Source of the DNA: Maritalea mediterranea
Lineage (GTDB): Bacteria > Pseudomonadota > Alphaproteobacteria > Rhizobiales > Devosiaceae
DNA: 64,000 nucleotides
Assembly (NCBI RefSeq): GCF_021568695.1
Contig: NZ_JAKGTI010000002.1
Span: 682,001-746,000 of the forward strand
Direction: 5' to 3'
Made by a program: the position numbers and the translations under genes. This document shows positions 28,385 to 35,903 of the stretch, in pieces; the first letter of the stretch is position 1, and the number at the start of each line of letters is the position of its first letter. The notes beneath the pieces were generated by a model. That model saw only the letters and a list, made by a program, of their open reading frames with translations. It had not been told where the DNA came from and did no database searches.

Positions 28385-28459
28385 ATGAAACGCCACCCTA
28401 TGCCGCGCGAAAGTCAAATTGCCCGCGCTCACACCCTTATCTTCGACCAGGAGGCCTAG
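28385..28459 (+). CDS. Possible 24-residue small ORF before the aminotransferase
   Basis: ATG at 28385 to TAG at 28459, with GAGGGGC about 10 nt upstream. Its stop is directly followed by the ATG of the aminotransferase, and its last codons contain that gene's AGGAGG ribosome site. The peptide (MKRHPMPRESQIARAHTLIF then DQEA) has no recognised domain. It could be a translated leader that couples translation to the enzyme, or chance. Confidence 0.3.
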   Translation: MKRHPMPRESQIARAHTLIFDQEA

Positions 28460-29818
28460 ATGCTCGACTCCAACTTTTTGAAAGAAAACAACGCCAAACA
28501 TATGTGGCACCCCATGGCCCACCCGGCCGATATGCGAAACAATCCGCCCAAAATGATCCGCGCTGCCAAGGGCGTGGAAATCACCGACATTGATGGCCAC
28601 ACCACGCTCGACGCGGTGGGCGGCCTGTGGAACGCCAATCTGGGCTATTCGGTGGACAGCATCAAACAGGCCATCACCGAACAGATGAACGAGCTGCCCT
28701 ATTATTCCGCCTTCCGCGGCACCACCAATGATAAAGCGGTGGAGCTCTCCTTTGAGCTGAACGACTGGTTCAAGCCAGAAGGCATGACCCGCGCTTTTTT
28801 CACCTCCGGCGGCTCCGATTCCGTTGAAACCTGCCTGCGCCTGGCGCGGCAATATCATAAGGTGCGCGGCGAAGGCGAACGCACCAAATTCATCAGCCTC
28901 AAAAAGGGCTATCACGGCACCCATTTTGGCGGCGCGTCCGTCAATGGCAACGCCAATTTCCGTCGCAATTATGAGCCGATGCTGGCCGGCTGCTTCCAAA
29001 TTGCCGCCCCCTGGACCTACAGAAATCCCTTCGGCACCGACAATGCAGAAGAAATCGCCAATCGCTGTATCGCTATGCTGGAAGATGAAATCGCCTTCCA
29101 AGGCGCAGATACCATCGCCGCCATGATTATGGAGCCAGTGCTGGGCGCTGGCGGGGTGATCGTGCCGCACAAAAACTTTATGCCCATGGTGCGCGAGGTG
29201 TGCGACAAGCACGGCATTTTGCTGATCGCCGATGAAGTGATCACCGCCTTTGGCCGCACAGGCGATGTGCACGGCTCGCGCCTCTGGGGCGTGGCACCAG
29301 ATATGATGTGCACCGCCAAAGCCATCACCAATTCATACTTCCCCTTCGGCGCGGCCATGATGGGCGAAAAAGTGGTCGAAGCCTTCGAGAGCAATAAAGA
29401 CGCGGTGGGCAATATCGGCCATGGCTACACCTATTCGGCCCACCCGGTCGGCTGCGCCGCCGCCCTCGCCACCTTAGCCGAAATCAAAAAAGCCAAAGTG
29501 TGGGAAAACGCAAAAGCCCGCGGCATAGAGCTGCAAAACGGCCTCGCGCAATTGAAAGAAAAACACCAAATTGTCGGCGACACACGCGGCATCGGCCTGA
29601 TGGCCGCCATCGAACTGGTGAACGACCGCCCCACCAAAACCCCCGCCTCAAAACCAGCCGTCGCCGCCGCCTTCGACGCGGCCTATGAGGCAGGCGTAAC
29701 CATCCGCGTCTCCGGCAACAATATTATCTTGTCACCCCCACTGGTGATCGGCCCGGAAGATGTGAAACTGATGATTGGGGCGTTGGATAAGGGGTTGAGT
29801 GCTGCGGCTGGGGTTTAG
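28460..29818 (+). CDS. Class III PLP-dependent aminotransferase (omega-amino acid:pyruvate type)
   Basis: 452 aa. It moves an amino group from an omega-amine or beta/omega-amino acid, usually to pyruvate. The fold markers are SGGSDSVET for phosphate binding, YHG at 151-153, Asp259 (IADEV) under the PLP ring and Lys287 (TAKAITNSYFPFG) for the Schiff base. AGGAGG precedes ATG 28460. It follows the IclR gene and faces away from a TTT transporter-aldehyde dehydrogenase operon, so the two enzymes could act in sequence (amine to aldehyde to acid). Substrate candidates such as beta-alanine, taurine, GABA or putrescine cannot be separated. Confidence 0.92.
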   Translation: MLDSNFLKENNAKHMWHPMAHPADMRNNPPKMIRAAKGVEITDIDGHTTLDAVGGLWNANLGYSVDSIKQAITEQMNELPYYSAFRGTTNDKAVELSFELNDWFKPEGMTRAFFTSGGSDSVETCLRLARQYHKVRGEGERTKFISLKKGYHGTHFGGASVNGNANFRRNYEPMLAGCFQIAAPWTYRNPFGTDNAEEIANRCIAMLEDEIAFQGADTIAAMIMEPVLGAGGVIVPHKNFMPMVREVCDKHGILLIADEVITAFGRTGDVHGSRLWGVAPDMMCTAKAITNSYFPFGAAMMGEKVVEAFESNKDAVGNIGHGYTYSAHPVGCAAALATLAEIKKAKVWENAKARGIELQNGLAQLKEKHQIVGDTRGIGLMAAIELVNDRPTKTPASKPAVAAAFDAAYEAGVTIRVSGNNIILSPPLVIGPEDVKLMIGALDKGLSAAAGV

Positions 29819-29846
29819 TGAAAACACAATACTTAAATTCATGACA

Positions 29847-29866
29847 CCGCCCCTGAAATGGGGTGG
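29847..29866 (+). terminator. Weak hairpin after the aminotransferase
   Basis: CCGCCCC / GGGGTGG, 7 bp including one G-U pair, around TGAAAT, 29 nt after the stop. No T-run follows. Base composition becomes AT-rich just after this point. Confidence 0.35.
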
Positions 29867-29930
29867 AGTCAACTGATGGCCAACAAAAGTATGTTGGTGA
29901 GCGAGAGACGCAAAATCTGTAGCTATTTTC

Positions 29931-30401
29931 TCAAAACACCCAGCCTTCTTCTTCCATGAACCCTTCCAAAGACATAAATGGAATTCCAAAGTGACGACAA
30001 ATATTTGGAATTTTTGCCCCATTTGGAGGCTCCCTCTCCAGAGTTACAACCGGAGAGCCGACAACATAGGCACGTGCAATAATAAAAGGATCCGCGTTCA
30101 GCCCACCTTTTTGCAATTTTTTCCGTTCGATTATTTGCAAGAAATGCGGATTTCTAAAAATTTCCCCGACAAATTGTGCTTCCGCTGCATCGGGAGTGGG
30201 AAATATATCGTTTTGCTCAACCGCCCAATATCTTAAGCTTTCGACAGGGCTTGCATCTATTTCGCGAGCTACTTCACGGGTCGATGTAATATCACCGCTC
30301 TCTACCAAAACATCAAACTGCTCCCACAAAGTTGGGAAGCGGTTACGATAATAGCTGCCAAAGAGGTGGCCAAATGCATTTGTATCGAAAACATAGCTCA
30401 A
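29931..30401 (-). CDS. DUF4411 PIN-like protein, probable toxin
   Basis: 156 aa. The N-terminus FDTNAFGHLF with Asp6, the acidic pair near REVAREID (Glu43, Glu47) and Asp104 (NADPFIIARA) look like the metal-binding set of a PIN-type ribonuclease. This matches DUF4411, known from predicted toxin-antitoxin pairs. Its start overlaps the stop of the Xre-ImmA gene by 4 nt, the usual antitoxin-first layout. The region is AT-richer than its surroundings, suggesting transfer. Toxic activity is inferred. Confidence 0.8.
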   Translation of the reverse strand: MSYVFDTNAFGHLFGSYYRNRFPTLWEQFDVLVESGDITSTREVAREIDASPVESLRYWAVEQNDIFPTPDAAEAQFVGEIFRNPHFLQIIERKKLQKGGLNADPFIIARAYVVGSPVVTLEREPPNGAKIPNICRHFGIPFMSLEGFMEEEGWVF

Positions 30402-31531
30402 GGAGCTCTCCTTGATAAATATTCTTCTAAACGGTCTAAATTTTTTGGTTTAGTATCCAGGATATCGGCAAGCTCATCATAGTTTATGTGATTTTGATAA
30501 TATTTGCCGAAAGCAAAATTTATATATTCTGGCCCTAAGTAGGAAATTTTAGTGCGGTAATAGTCGCCGCCAGAGCCGCGATGACCCTGTTTCGCCCATC
30601 TATCAGCAGCAGTCTCATATTCAACTCGTGTGACTAAGCCTTTATCTAAAAGCTTTCTGAAAATGCACTCCCGACTGACGCTAAATAGTTGAGCCAATTC
30701 AGATGCTGTCGCCTCAGTGGGGGGCAGACCAGTAAGAGCTGCATCAAAGTTCTCTTCTGGCACTAAAAAGTAAGCTGCAAAATTGTTGCAGATAACTTCA
30801 ATTCGCTGATTGTCGCCTCTCAGTTGTTCAATAAAACCATCGTCTCTAGAATCAATACCACTTGTGTGGAATAGTAGATGTGCAAGCTCGTGAAAGAGAG
30901 TAAAAATCTGGCGTGACTTCGCCGTAGTATTGTTGACGTAGATTATCGGGAACTCTTCATCATAGAGGCAAAAACCGGAAAAATCAGCCGCACGAAATTG
31001 ATCCTTGAACACATTGATACCAACCTCAAGAAGTGCCTTACGCCAGTTATCTAGCGCTGTTTCAACATTTCGCCATTCAAACTGCTGCTCGATAGTGACA
31101 CCTAAGTACTCGCGCACTGCAACCGCAATGTTTTCAATCGGCTGCGTTGGTCGAAACGCAAGGTCACGAGTAATCAAGCGCTCAGCAGGATTTCTTCCAC
31201 TATGCAGCTCTTCCAAACTCATTTGAAACGACTTGGCTTTACGGAGCAACAACCGGATTCGAGGCGGTATCTCAGCTATTTGATGAGGACCAAGAGTCCT
31301 AAATGTTTCCTCTATGCGAGGAACATCTGGCGGTTCAGGAAAAAAAAAGACCGCGACTGGCACTTTAAACTTCTCGGCCATTTTTTCTAGTTGAGGATAA
31401 CTGGGAAGCGCATCGCCAGCTTCCCAAGCAGCAATTCGGCGAAAATCACTAGTCAATGACTCAATTGAGTAGCCTGCCCGCTCCCGCGCCCATGTCACAA
31501 TCTCCGGCGTGATAGGCATTGCCTCAGTCAT
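30398..31531 (-). CDS. Xre-family HTH plus ImmA/IrrE metallopeptidase, probable antitoxin
   Basis: About 377 aa. An N-terminal Xre-type HTH (about residues 10-60, WARERAGYSIESLTSDFRRI) is joined to a zinc-peptidase-like domain with HELAH near residue 215 (LFHELAHLLFH). Such COG2856-Xre proteins act as antitoxins or stress-controlled repressors. ATG 31531 is preferred; GAGGA lies 11 nt upstream, and a GTG at 31552 would run through that site. With the overlapping DUF4411 gene it forms a two-gene module. The C-terminal part (about 290-377) is unassigned. Confidence 0.85.
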   Translation of the reverse strand: MTEAMPITPEIVTWARERAGYSIESLTSDFRRIAAWEAGDALPSYPQLEKMAEKFKVPVAVFFFPEPPDVPRIEETFRTLGPHQIAEIPPRIRLLLRKAKSFQMSLEELHSGRNPAERLITRDLAFRPTQPIENIAVAVREYLGVTIEQQFEWRNVETALDNWRKALLEVGINVFKDQFRAADFSGFCLYDEEFPIIYVNNTTAKSRQIFTLFHELAHLLFHTSGIDSRDDGFIEQLRGDNQRIEVICNNFAAYFLVPEENFDAALTGLPPTEATASELAQLFSVSRECIFRKLLDKGLVTRVEYETAADRWAKQGHRGSGGDYYRTKISYLGPEYINFAFGKYYQNHINYDELADILDTKPKNLDRLEEYLSRRAP

Positions 31532-31748
31532 TTTTGCATTTATCCTCAACACGATTGCTTTCTAAGGAGGAGGTTAAAGTAAGCCGGGACAAGCCGCAAC
31601 AGTATTGATGTTTGAGTATGCCACTGCTCAGTTTAACACGTATGTAGGCAGCGGACTCCCCTTTTCTCCAATGACTATTGCCTACCACAAAAGCCCCCAA
31701 ATTTGCCACCAGCGCTCTGAAAGGAACCGCCATGCGTGACCCGCCAGC

Positions 31749-32204
31749 CTAAGGAATATAGGAATGACGCTTTATAAATGTACGAGAGAACGTAATCTTG
31801 CCGTTTAACACCGCGACATAAATATGCAAACTATCATTCCAGAGGAAACCATCAAACCAAGGCGCATTGCGGTAAAATCTGAAAAGCTCTTCCCCTTGTT
31901 TTGCCTCAATATGCTTTCCAAATAACTGGCGATAATTGAATTCTTTTAAATAGAGTCCGCCATCAAATCCATTCTCCAACAACGCAGCTTCAAGGTTTTG
32001 AAAGCCGCTACCAACTGGAAAATGCTCCTCAATATAAAAATCAGTCGAAAACTGTTTGGCATGTCTTAGATATTCTGCCTCTTGAAACGACTTCAAAAGG
32101 GGCGATGTAACAAAGCCAATCCGCGTTGTGCCCAGATGCGAACATGAAACCATTAGCCCTTGCAATGCGATTATTGCAGCAACTGCAGCAAAAAAACGAA
32201 GCAT
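31749..32204 (-). CDS. Small exported or lipoprotein of unknown function
   Basis: About 151 aa. A hydrophobic N-terminus (MLRFFAAVAAIIALQGLMVS) ends at a cysteine near residue 21 (MVSC), suggesting an exported protein, possibly a lipoprotein although the -3 Met is not typical of a lipobox. The rest is soluble with many aromatic residues (FYRNAPWFDGFLW). GGAGGA lies 4 nt before ATG 32204; a TTG at 32216 is inside this site. I do not recognise a family. It sits in the AT-rich accessory patch. The 217-nt gap at 31532-31748 holds no clear motif. Confidence 0.6.
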   Translation of the reverse strand: MLRFFAAVAAIIALQGLMVSCSHLGTTRIGFVTSPLLKSFQEAEYLRHAKQFSTDFYIEEHFPVGSGFQNLEAALLENGFDGGLYLKEFNYRQLFGKHIEAKQGEELFRFYRNAPWFDGFLWNDSLHIYVAVLNGKITFSRTFIKRHSYIP

Positions 32205-32283
32205 ATCATCCTCCAAGTATCAATAGAGGCTATCTCGTTAATCGCGTACAATAAAGCCCTATTTGTTAGGAGCGCTCCGTCCC

Positions 32284-32589
32284 TCACCGCCAATAATCAT
32301 TAGCCGCCGCGACAGTCTGAAAGTTCGTCGCCACTACCTGTGACGCCAAGGTCAAACTGTCAGCGCTGTTGGCATAATCGTCGCGCAGTTTGGTGCGGGT
32401 GGCGTCGTCTGGCTGGGTTTTCTTCACCGCCATCCGCGAGAGTTTAATCCCCCCGCACATCACCGCGCCCACCTGCCAGGGCACAAATTCATGATCCCCC
32501 AGCCCAAGCACTTCGCTTTTGCTGCGCGTGCCCTCGGCGGTGGTGGTGATCTGCTCAAATAGCTCCCTGCCTTTTTTCTTTAGGCGCAC
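32284..32589 (-). pseudogene. Uncharacterised ORF, possibly the 3' remnant of a larger gene
   Basis: 101 codons from a GTG at 32589. The frame stays open upstream to a stop near 32670 and the extra residues (SRFDQLEALWSTHGDIGRQS) read as normal protein, but no ATG or ribosome site is found there. This suggests the C-terminal end of a once-longer gene. Its base composition is closer to the core genome than to the toxin-antitoxin patch beside it. I do not recognise the family. Confidence 0.4.
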
Positions 32590-32941
32590 GCTCTGGCGGC
32601 CAATGTCGCCATGCGTCGACCATAACGCCTCAAGTTGATCAAACCGCGAAAAATAATTTGAACGCCGGATTTAATCAGCACATTCGGTCCCCGCGCCGTT
32701 TTGAAAAATTCAAATGCCCATATATATGTGCTTGATAAATTTCGCTTATACCCAATTCTAGGTAGTATTTTTGCACATTTCGCATAAGCGTTTGTTTTGC
32801 TTGAGCATTTTCCAAAACGTTTGCGAAATTATTTTGACCGATTGATTTAAAACAGCCGAAAAACCGGTGTTGAAACACAGTGTTAGGGCGGCGGCACTTG
32901 CATATGACACTGTTTCAGTATATTTCATTAAACCATTGATT

Positions 32942-33274
32942 ATGAAACAAACGTTCGCAAAACAGTTTCGAAATATCCGCGCGAATTGGTACACCAGCGT
33001 GTACCGGCAGGCGGCGGACTCGGTCAACAAACCGGTCACAATCTTAAACAAACAAGCCTTAACCACTGCCCAAATGCCATTGGCCGCCCATCGGCCGGTG
33101 TGGGGCATGCTGGCAGATTTTTGTGCCGAGCGGACAAAAGCGCTCAAGCACGTGCCGGATTTGGGCTTTTACCGCCATGCAATGCAGATGAATGTGCAAA
33201 TTGGTCGCGCTTTGCCGGCCACCAAGCGCACGGCCTTTGCATTTTGGTCGCTGAAACCAAAAGAGGCCGCATAA
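32942..33274 (+). CDS. Hypothetical small protein upstream of potA
   Basis: 110 aa, unrecognised, basic, with several aromatic residues and no membrane segment. Codon third positions are GC-rich like neighbouring genes. Its TAA overlaps the ATG of the next small ORF by 1 nt, and that ORF in turn ends within the potA ribosome site, which supports a translated chain. No Shine-Dalgarno is seen before ATG 32942. The 270 nt upstream (32671-32941) is AT-rich with no clear gene. Confidence 0.45.
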   Translation: MKQTFAKQFRNIRANWYTSVYRQAADSVNKPVTILNKQALTTAQMPLAAHRPVWGMLADFCAERTKALKHVPDLGFYRHAMQMNVQIGRALPATKRTAFAFWSLKPKEAA

Positions 33275-33483
33275 TGGCAGCACAGCCTGATAAAATCGCT
33301 GCAAAGATGGTCGGGCTGACTCTCCAAAACGCTCTGTCGCACTCGGGCGCAGCTGGCGCAAGCCACAAAGGTGTGGCTGGGGCCGCAAACAAATTGTTTG
33401 CTGAGGCGCATGGCGCACCGGGCCAAAACCAACCCGCGAAGAATTTGGCAAAACAACAACATCAAAATCGCTTGGACATATGA
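33274..33483 (+). CDS. Hypothetical small protein directly before potA
   Basis: 69 aa, rich in Ala, Gly, Asn and Gln, no recognised domain. It starts in a 1-nt overlap (TAATG) with the preceding ORF, and its TGA at 33481-33483 is part of the GAGGGGGA ribosome site of potA. This suggests co-translation with the polyamine importer. It could be a regulatory small protein or a short remnant. Confidence 0.45.
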   Translation: MAAQPDKIAAKMVGLTLQNALSHSGAAGASHKGVAGAANKLFAEAHGAPGQNQPAKNLAKQQHQNRLDI

Positions 33484-33495
33484 GGGGGAAACAAA

Positions 33496-34596
33496 TTGGC
33501 AGCTGATTCATCCAACGACGCGTTCGTTGAGTTCGAACGTGTACAAAAAAGTTATGACGGGGAAACACTGGTTGTAAAAGACCTGAACCTCACCATGCCG
33601 AAAGGCGAATTTCTGACCATGTTGGGGCCATCAGGCTCAGGCAAAACCACATGCCTGATGATGCTGGCCGGTTTTGAGACCGCCACCCATGGTGATATTC
33701 GCCTGGGCGGCAAATCCATTAATGGCATTCCCCCGCACAAACGCGGCATCGGCATGGTGTTTCAAAACTATGCCCTGTTCCCGCACATGACCATTGCCGA
33801 AAACCTCGCCTTCCCGCTGGAAGTGCGCAAGATGAGCAAGGCCGAGCGCGAAGAAAAAGTGAAACGCGCCCTCGACATGGTGGAAATGGGCGATTTTGGC
33901 GGCCGTCGGCCAGCCCAGCTTTCCGGCGGGCAGCAACAGCGGATCGCCTTGGCGCGGGCACTGGTGTTTGAACCAGAACTGGTGCTGATGGACGAGCCGC
34001 TCGGCGCGCTCGACAAGCAGCTGCGCGAAAAAATGCAATTTGAGATTACCCACCTCGCCCACCGCTTGGGCATCACCACCGTTTACGTGACCCACGACCA
34101 AACAGAGGCCTTGACCATGTCTGACCGGGTGGCGGTGTTTGATGATGGCCGCATTCAGCAACTGGCCTCTCCGGACCAGCTCTATGAATCGCCGGAAAAC
34201 AGCTTTGTGGCCCAATTTATTGGCGAGAACAACACCTTGGAAGGTGTGGTGGAACAGATCAAGGGCAACAAATGCGTTGTCAAACTTGATGATGGTGAAG
34301 TGCTCGACGCTGTCCCAGTGAATGTGAGCAAGGTGGGGGAACGCACCCGCGTGTCCATCCGGCCAGAACGGGTTGAATATAATACCGACCGTCTGGACCC
34401 AGATGCCCACACCCTCAGCGCGGAAGTGCTGGAGTTCATCTATATGGGCGACATTTTCCGCACACGTTTGCGCGTGGCGGGCAATGAGGACTTCGTCATC
34501 AAAACACGGAACGCGCCCGACCAGGTTCGTCTGAAGCCCGGCCAGAAGATCAAGATCGGCTGGATGGCAGAAGACTGCCGCGCCTTAGACGCATAA
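33496..34596 (+). CDS. potA: Spermidine/putrescine-type ABC transporter ATP-binding protein
   Basis: 366 aa ATPase. Walker A GPSGSGKTT near 44, [14 protein letters not shown], signature LSGGQQQR near 141, Walker B LVLMDEPLGALD and a C-terminal TOBE domain (from about 285) are the PotA pattern. The start is a TTG at 33496 with GAGGGGGA 6-7 nt upstream; no better ATG lies nearby. It leads a potA-D-B-C operon. Homologous clusters also import opines or betaines, so the exact amine is not certain. Confidence 0.9.
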   Translation: MAADSSNDAFVEFERVQKSYDGETLVVKDLNLTMPKGEFLTMLGPSGSGKTTCLMMLAGFETATHGDIRLGGKSINGIPPHKRGIGMVFQNYALFPHMTIAENLAFPLEVRKMSKAEREEKVKRALDMVEMGDFGGRRPAQLSGGQQQRIALARALVFEPELVLMDEPLGALDKQLREKMQFEITHLAHRLGITTVYVTHDQTEALTMSDRVAVFDDGRIQQLASPDQLYESPENSFVAQFIGENNTLEGVVEQIKGNKCVVKLDDGEVLDAVPVNVSKVGERTRVSIRPERVEYNTDRLDPDAHTLSAEVLEFIYMGDIFRTRLRVAGNEDFVIKTRNAPDQVRLKPGQKIKIGWMAEDCRALDA

Positions 34597-34681
34597 GGCC
34601 AAGGTCAGGCACAAATAGAGCTGGCAAAGCCCGGATGTCAGCTCGCTCTTAAAGGACCGGGTACATAAAAGGGAGATTTCA

Positions 34682-35809
34682 ATGAAACTCATTTCGAAAC
34701 TCATGAAACCCATTGCTGCGGCAACGGCGATTGCGTCGTTGAGCGGTGCAGCATTGGCGGATGACCATATGGCTTCGAACATGACTATCGTAAGCTGGGG
34801 TGGCGCATATCAAGATAGCCAAATCAAAGCTTATGCCGAACCATATATGGAAATGAATCCAGGGGTTTCTGTCACATGGGATGAAAGTTCAGCTGAAGCT
34901 GTGGCCAAACTACGTGCCATGAACGAAGCTGGCAACATCACATGGGACCTTGTGGACGTTGTGGCCGCTGATGCGTTGCGCTTGTGTGACGAAGGCTTGG
35001 CCATGGAAGTGGACCATGATGAGTTGCTCGCTGCAGCACCTGATGGCACACCAGCCAGCGACGACTTTGGCGATCTGATTGTGAGCGATTGCTTCATTCC
35101 GCAAATCGTTTACTCAACAACAGTAGGCTACCGCACAGACTTGGTGCCTGAAGGTACAGCTGCACCAAGCGACATTTGTGCCCTGTTCGATCTGGAAACA
35201 TATCCTGGTAAGCGCTCTCTCGAGAAGCGCCCAATCAACACCATGGAATGGGCGTTGCTGTGTGACGGCGTAGCCAAAGAAGACGTTTATGACGTTTTGG
35301 CCACTGAAGAAGGTCAAGAGCGCGCATTGGCGAAACTCGACACCATCCGTGACGAAGTGATCTGGTGGTCAGCTGGCGCTGATACGCCTCAGCTTTTGGC
35401 CGATGGCGAAGTGTTCATGGGCTCAACATATAACGGCCGTTTGTTCTCAGCAATCGTTGAGCAAGACCAGCCAATCGGCATGTTGTGGGACGCGCAGGTA
35501 TTTGACCTTGATGGTTGGATTATCCCAGCGGATCTGCCTGAAGAGCGTTTGGCACGTGTGAAAGACTTCGTGAAGTTCGCAACAGACACCCAGCGTCTGG
35601 CAGACCAAGCGAAATACATTTCATATGGTCCTGCACGTGAATCTTCAGCACCGCTTGTTGGTAAGCACGCTGAGTTGGGCATCGACATGGCACCACATAT
35701 GCCTACCGATCCAAACAATGCCAAGAACACATTCTTGTACAACTATGAGTTCTGGGCTGACTACCGCGACGATATTGACGCCAAATTCCAAGCTTGGTTG
35801 GCTCAATAA
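34682..35809 (+). CDS. potD: Polyamine-type ABC transporter substrate-binding protein
   Basis: Periplasmic receptor, 375 aa, PotD/PotF family. The signal peptide ends near residue 26 (IASLSGAALADD). The mature start MTIVSWGGAYQDSQIKAYAE, SSAEAVAKL, YSTTVGYRTDL and YISYGPARES follow the family. The PotD/F polyamine-binding acidic residues cannot be checked without alignment. It has its own GGGAG site at 34672. A T-tailed terminator follows its stop, probably giving more receptor than permease. Confidence 0.9.
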   Translation: MKLISKLMKPIAAATAIASLSGAALADDHMASNMTIVSWGGAYQDSQIKAYAEPYMEMNPGVSVTWDESSAEAVAKLRAMNEAGNITWDLVDVVAADALRLCDEGLAMEVDHDELLAAAPDGTPASDDFGDLIVSDCFIPQIVYSTTVGYRTDLVPEGTAAPSDICALFDLETYPGKRSLEKRPINTMEWALLCDGVAKEDVYDVLATEEGQERALAKLDTIRDEVIWWSAGADTPQLLADGEVFMGSTYNGRLFSAIVEQDQPIGMLWDAQVFDLDGWIIPADLPEERLARVKDFVKFATDTQRLADQAKYISYGPARESSAPLVGKHAELGIDMAPHMPTDPNNAKNTFLYNYEFWADYRDDIDAKFQAWLAQ

Positions 35810-35822
35810 TCTCTTTGGAGAA

Positions 35823-35845
35823 GGGGGACAATCGTCCCCCTTTTT
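35823..35845 (+). terminator. Intrinsic terminator between potD and potB
   Basis: GGGGGAC / GTCCCCC, 7-bp perfect stem with AATC loop, followed by TTTTT. It lies 14 nt after potD inside the operon, so the permeases are expected to be expressed by read-through or from a promoter in 35846-35903. Confidence 0.8.
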
Positions 35846-35903
35846 CACCGGATAATATCCAAACAATAGACCGATAAATGGGGCGTAAAAACCGGGGGGC
35901 GTA

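Noticed and set aside
28316-29272. 318-codon open frame on the minus strand
   Set aside because: It is antisense to the IclR end and the class III aminotransferase, whose catalytic residues confirm the plus-strand reading.
32675-33147. Minus-strand frames covering the AT-rich gap before the small ORFs
   Set aside because: They overlap each other and the plus-strand ORFs, have no ribosome site and no recognisable product.
33637-34410. 257-codon open frame on the minus strand
   Set aside because: Antisense to potA, which has all ATPase motifs.
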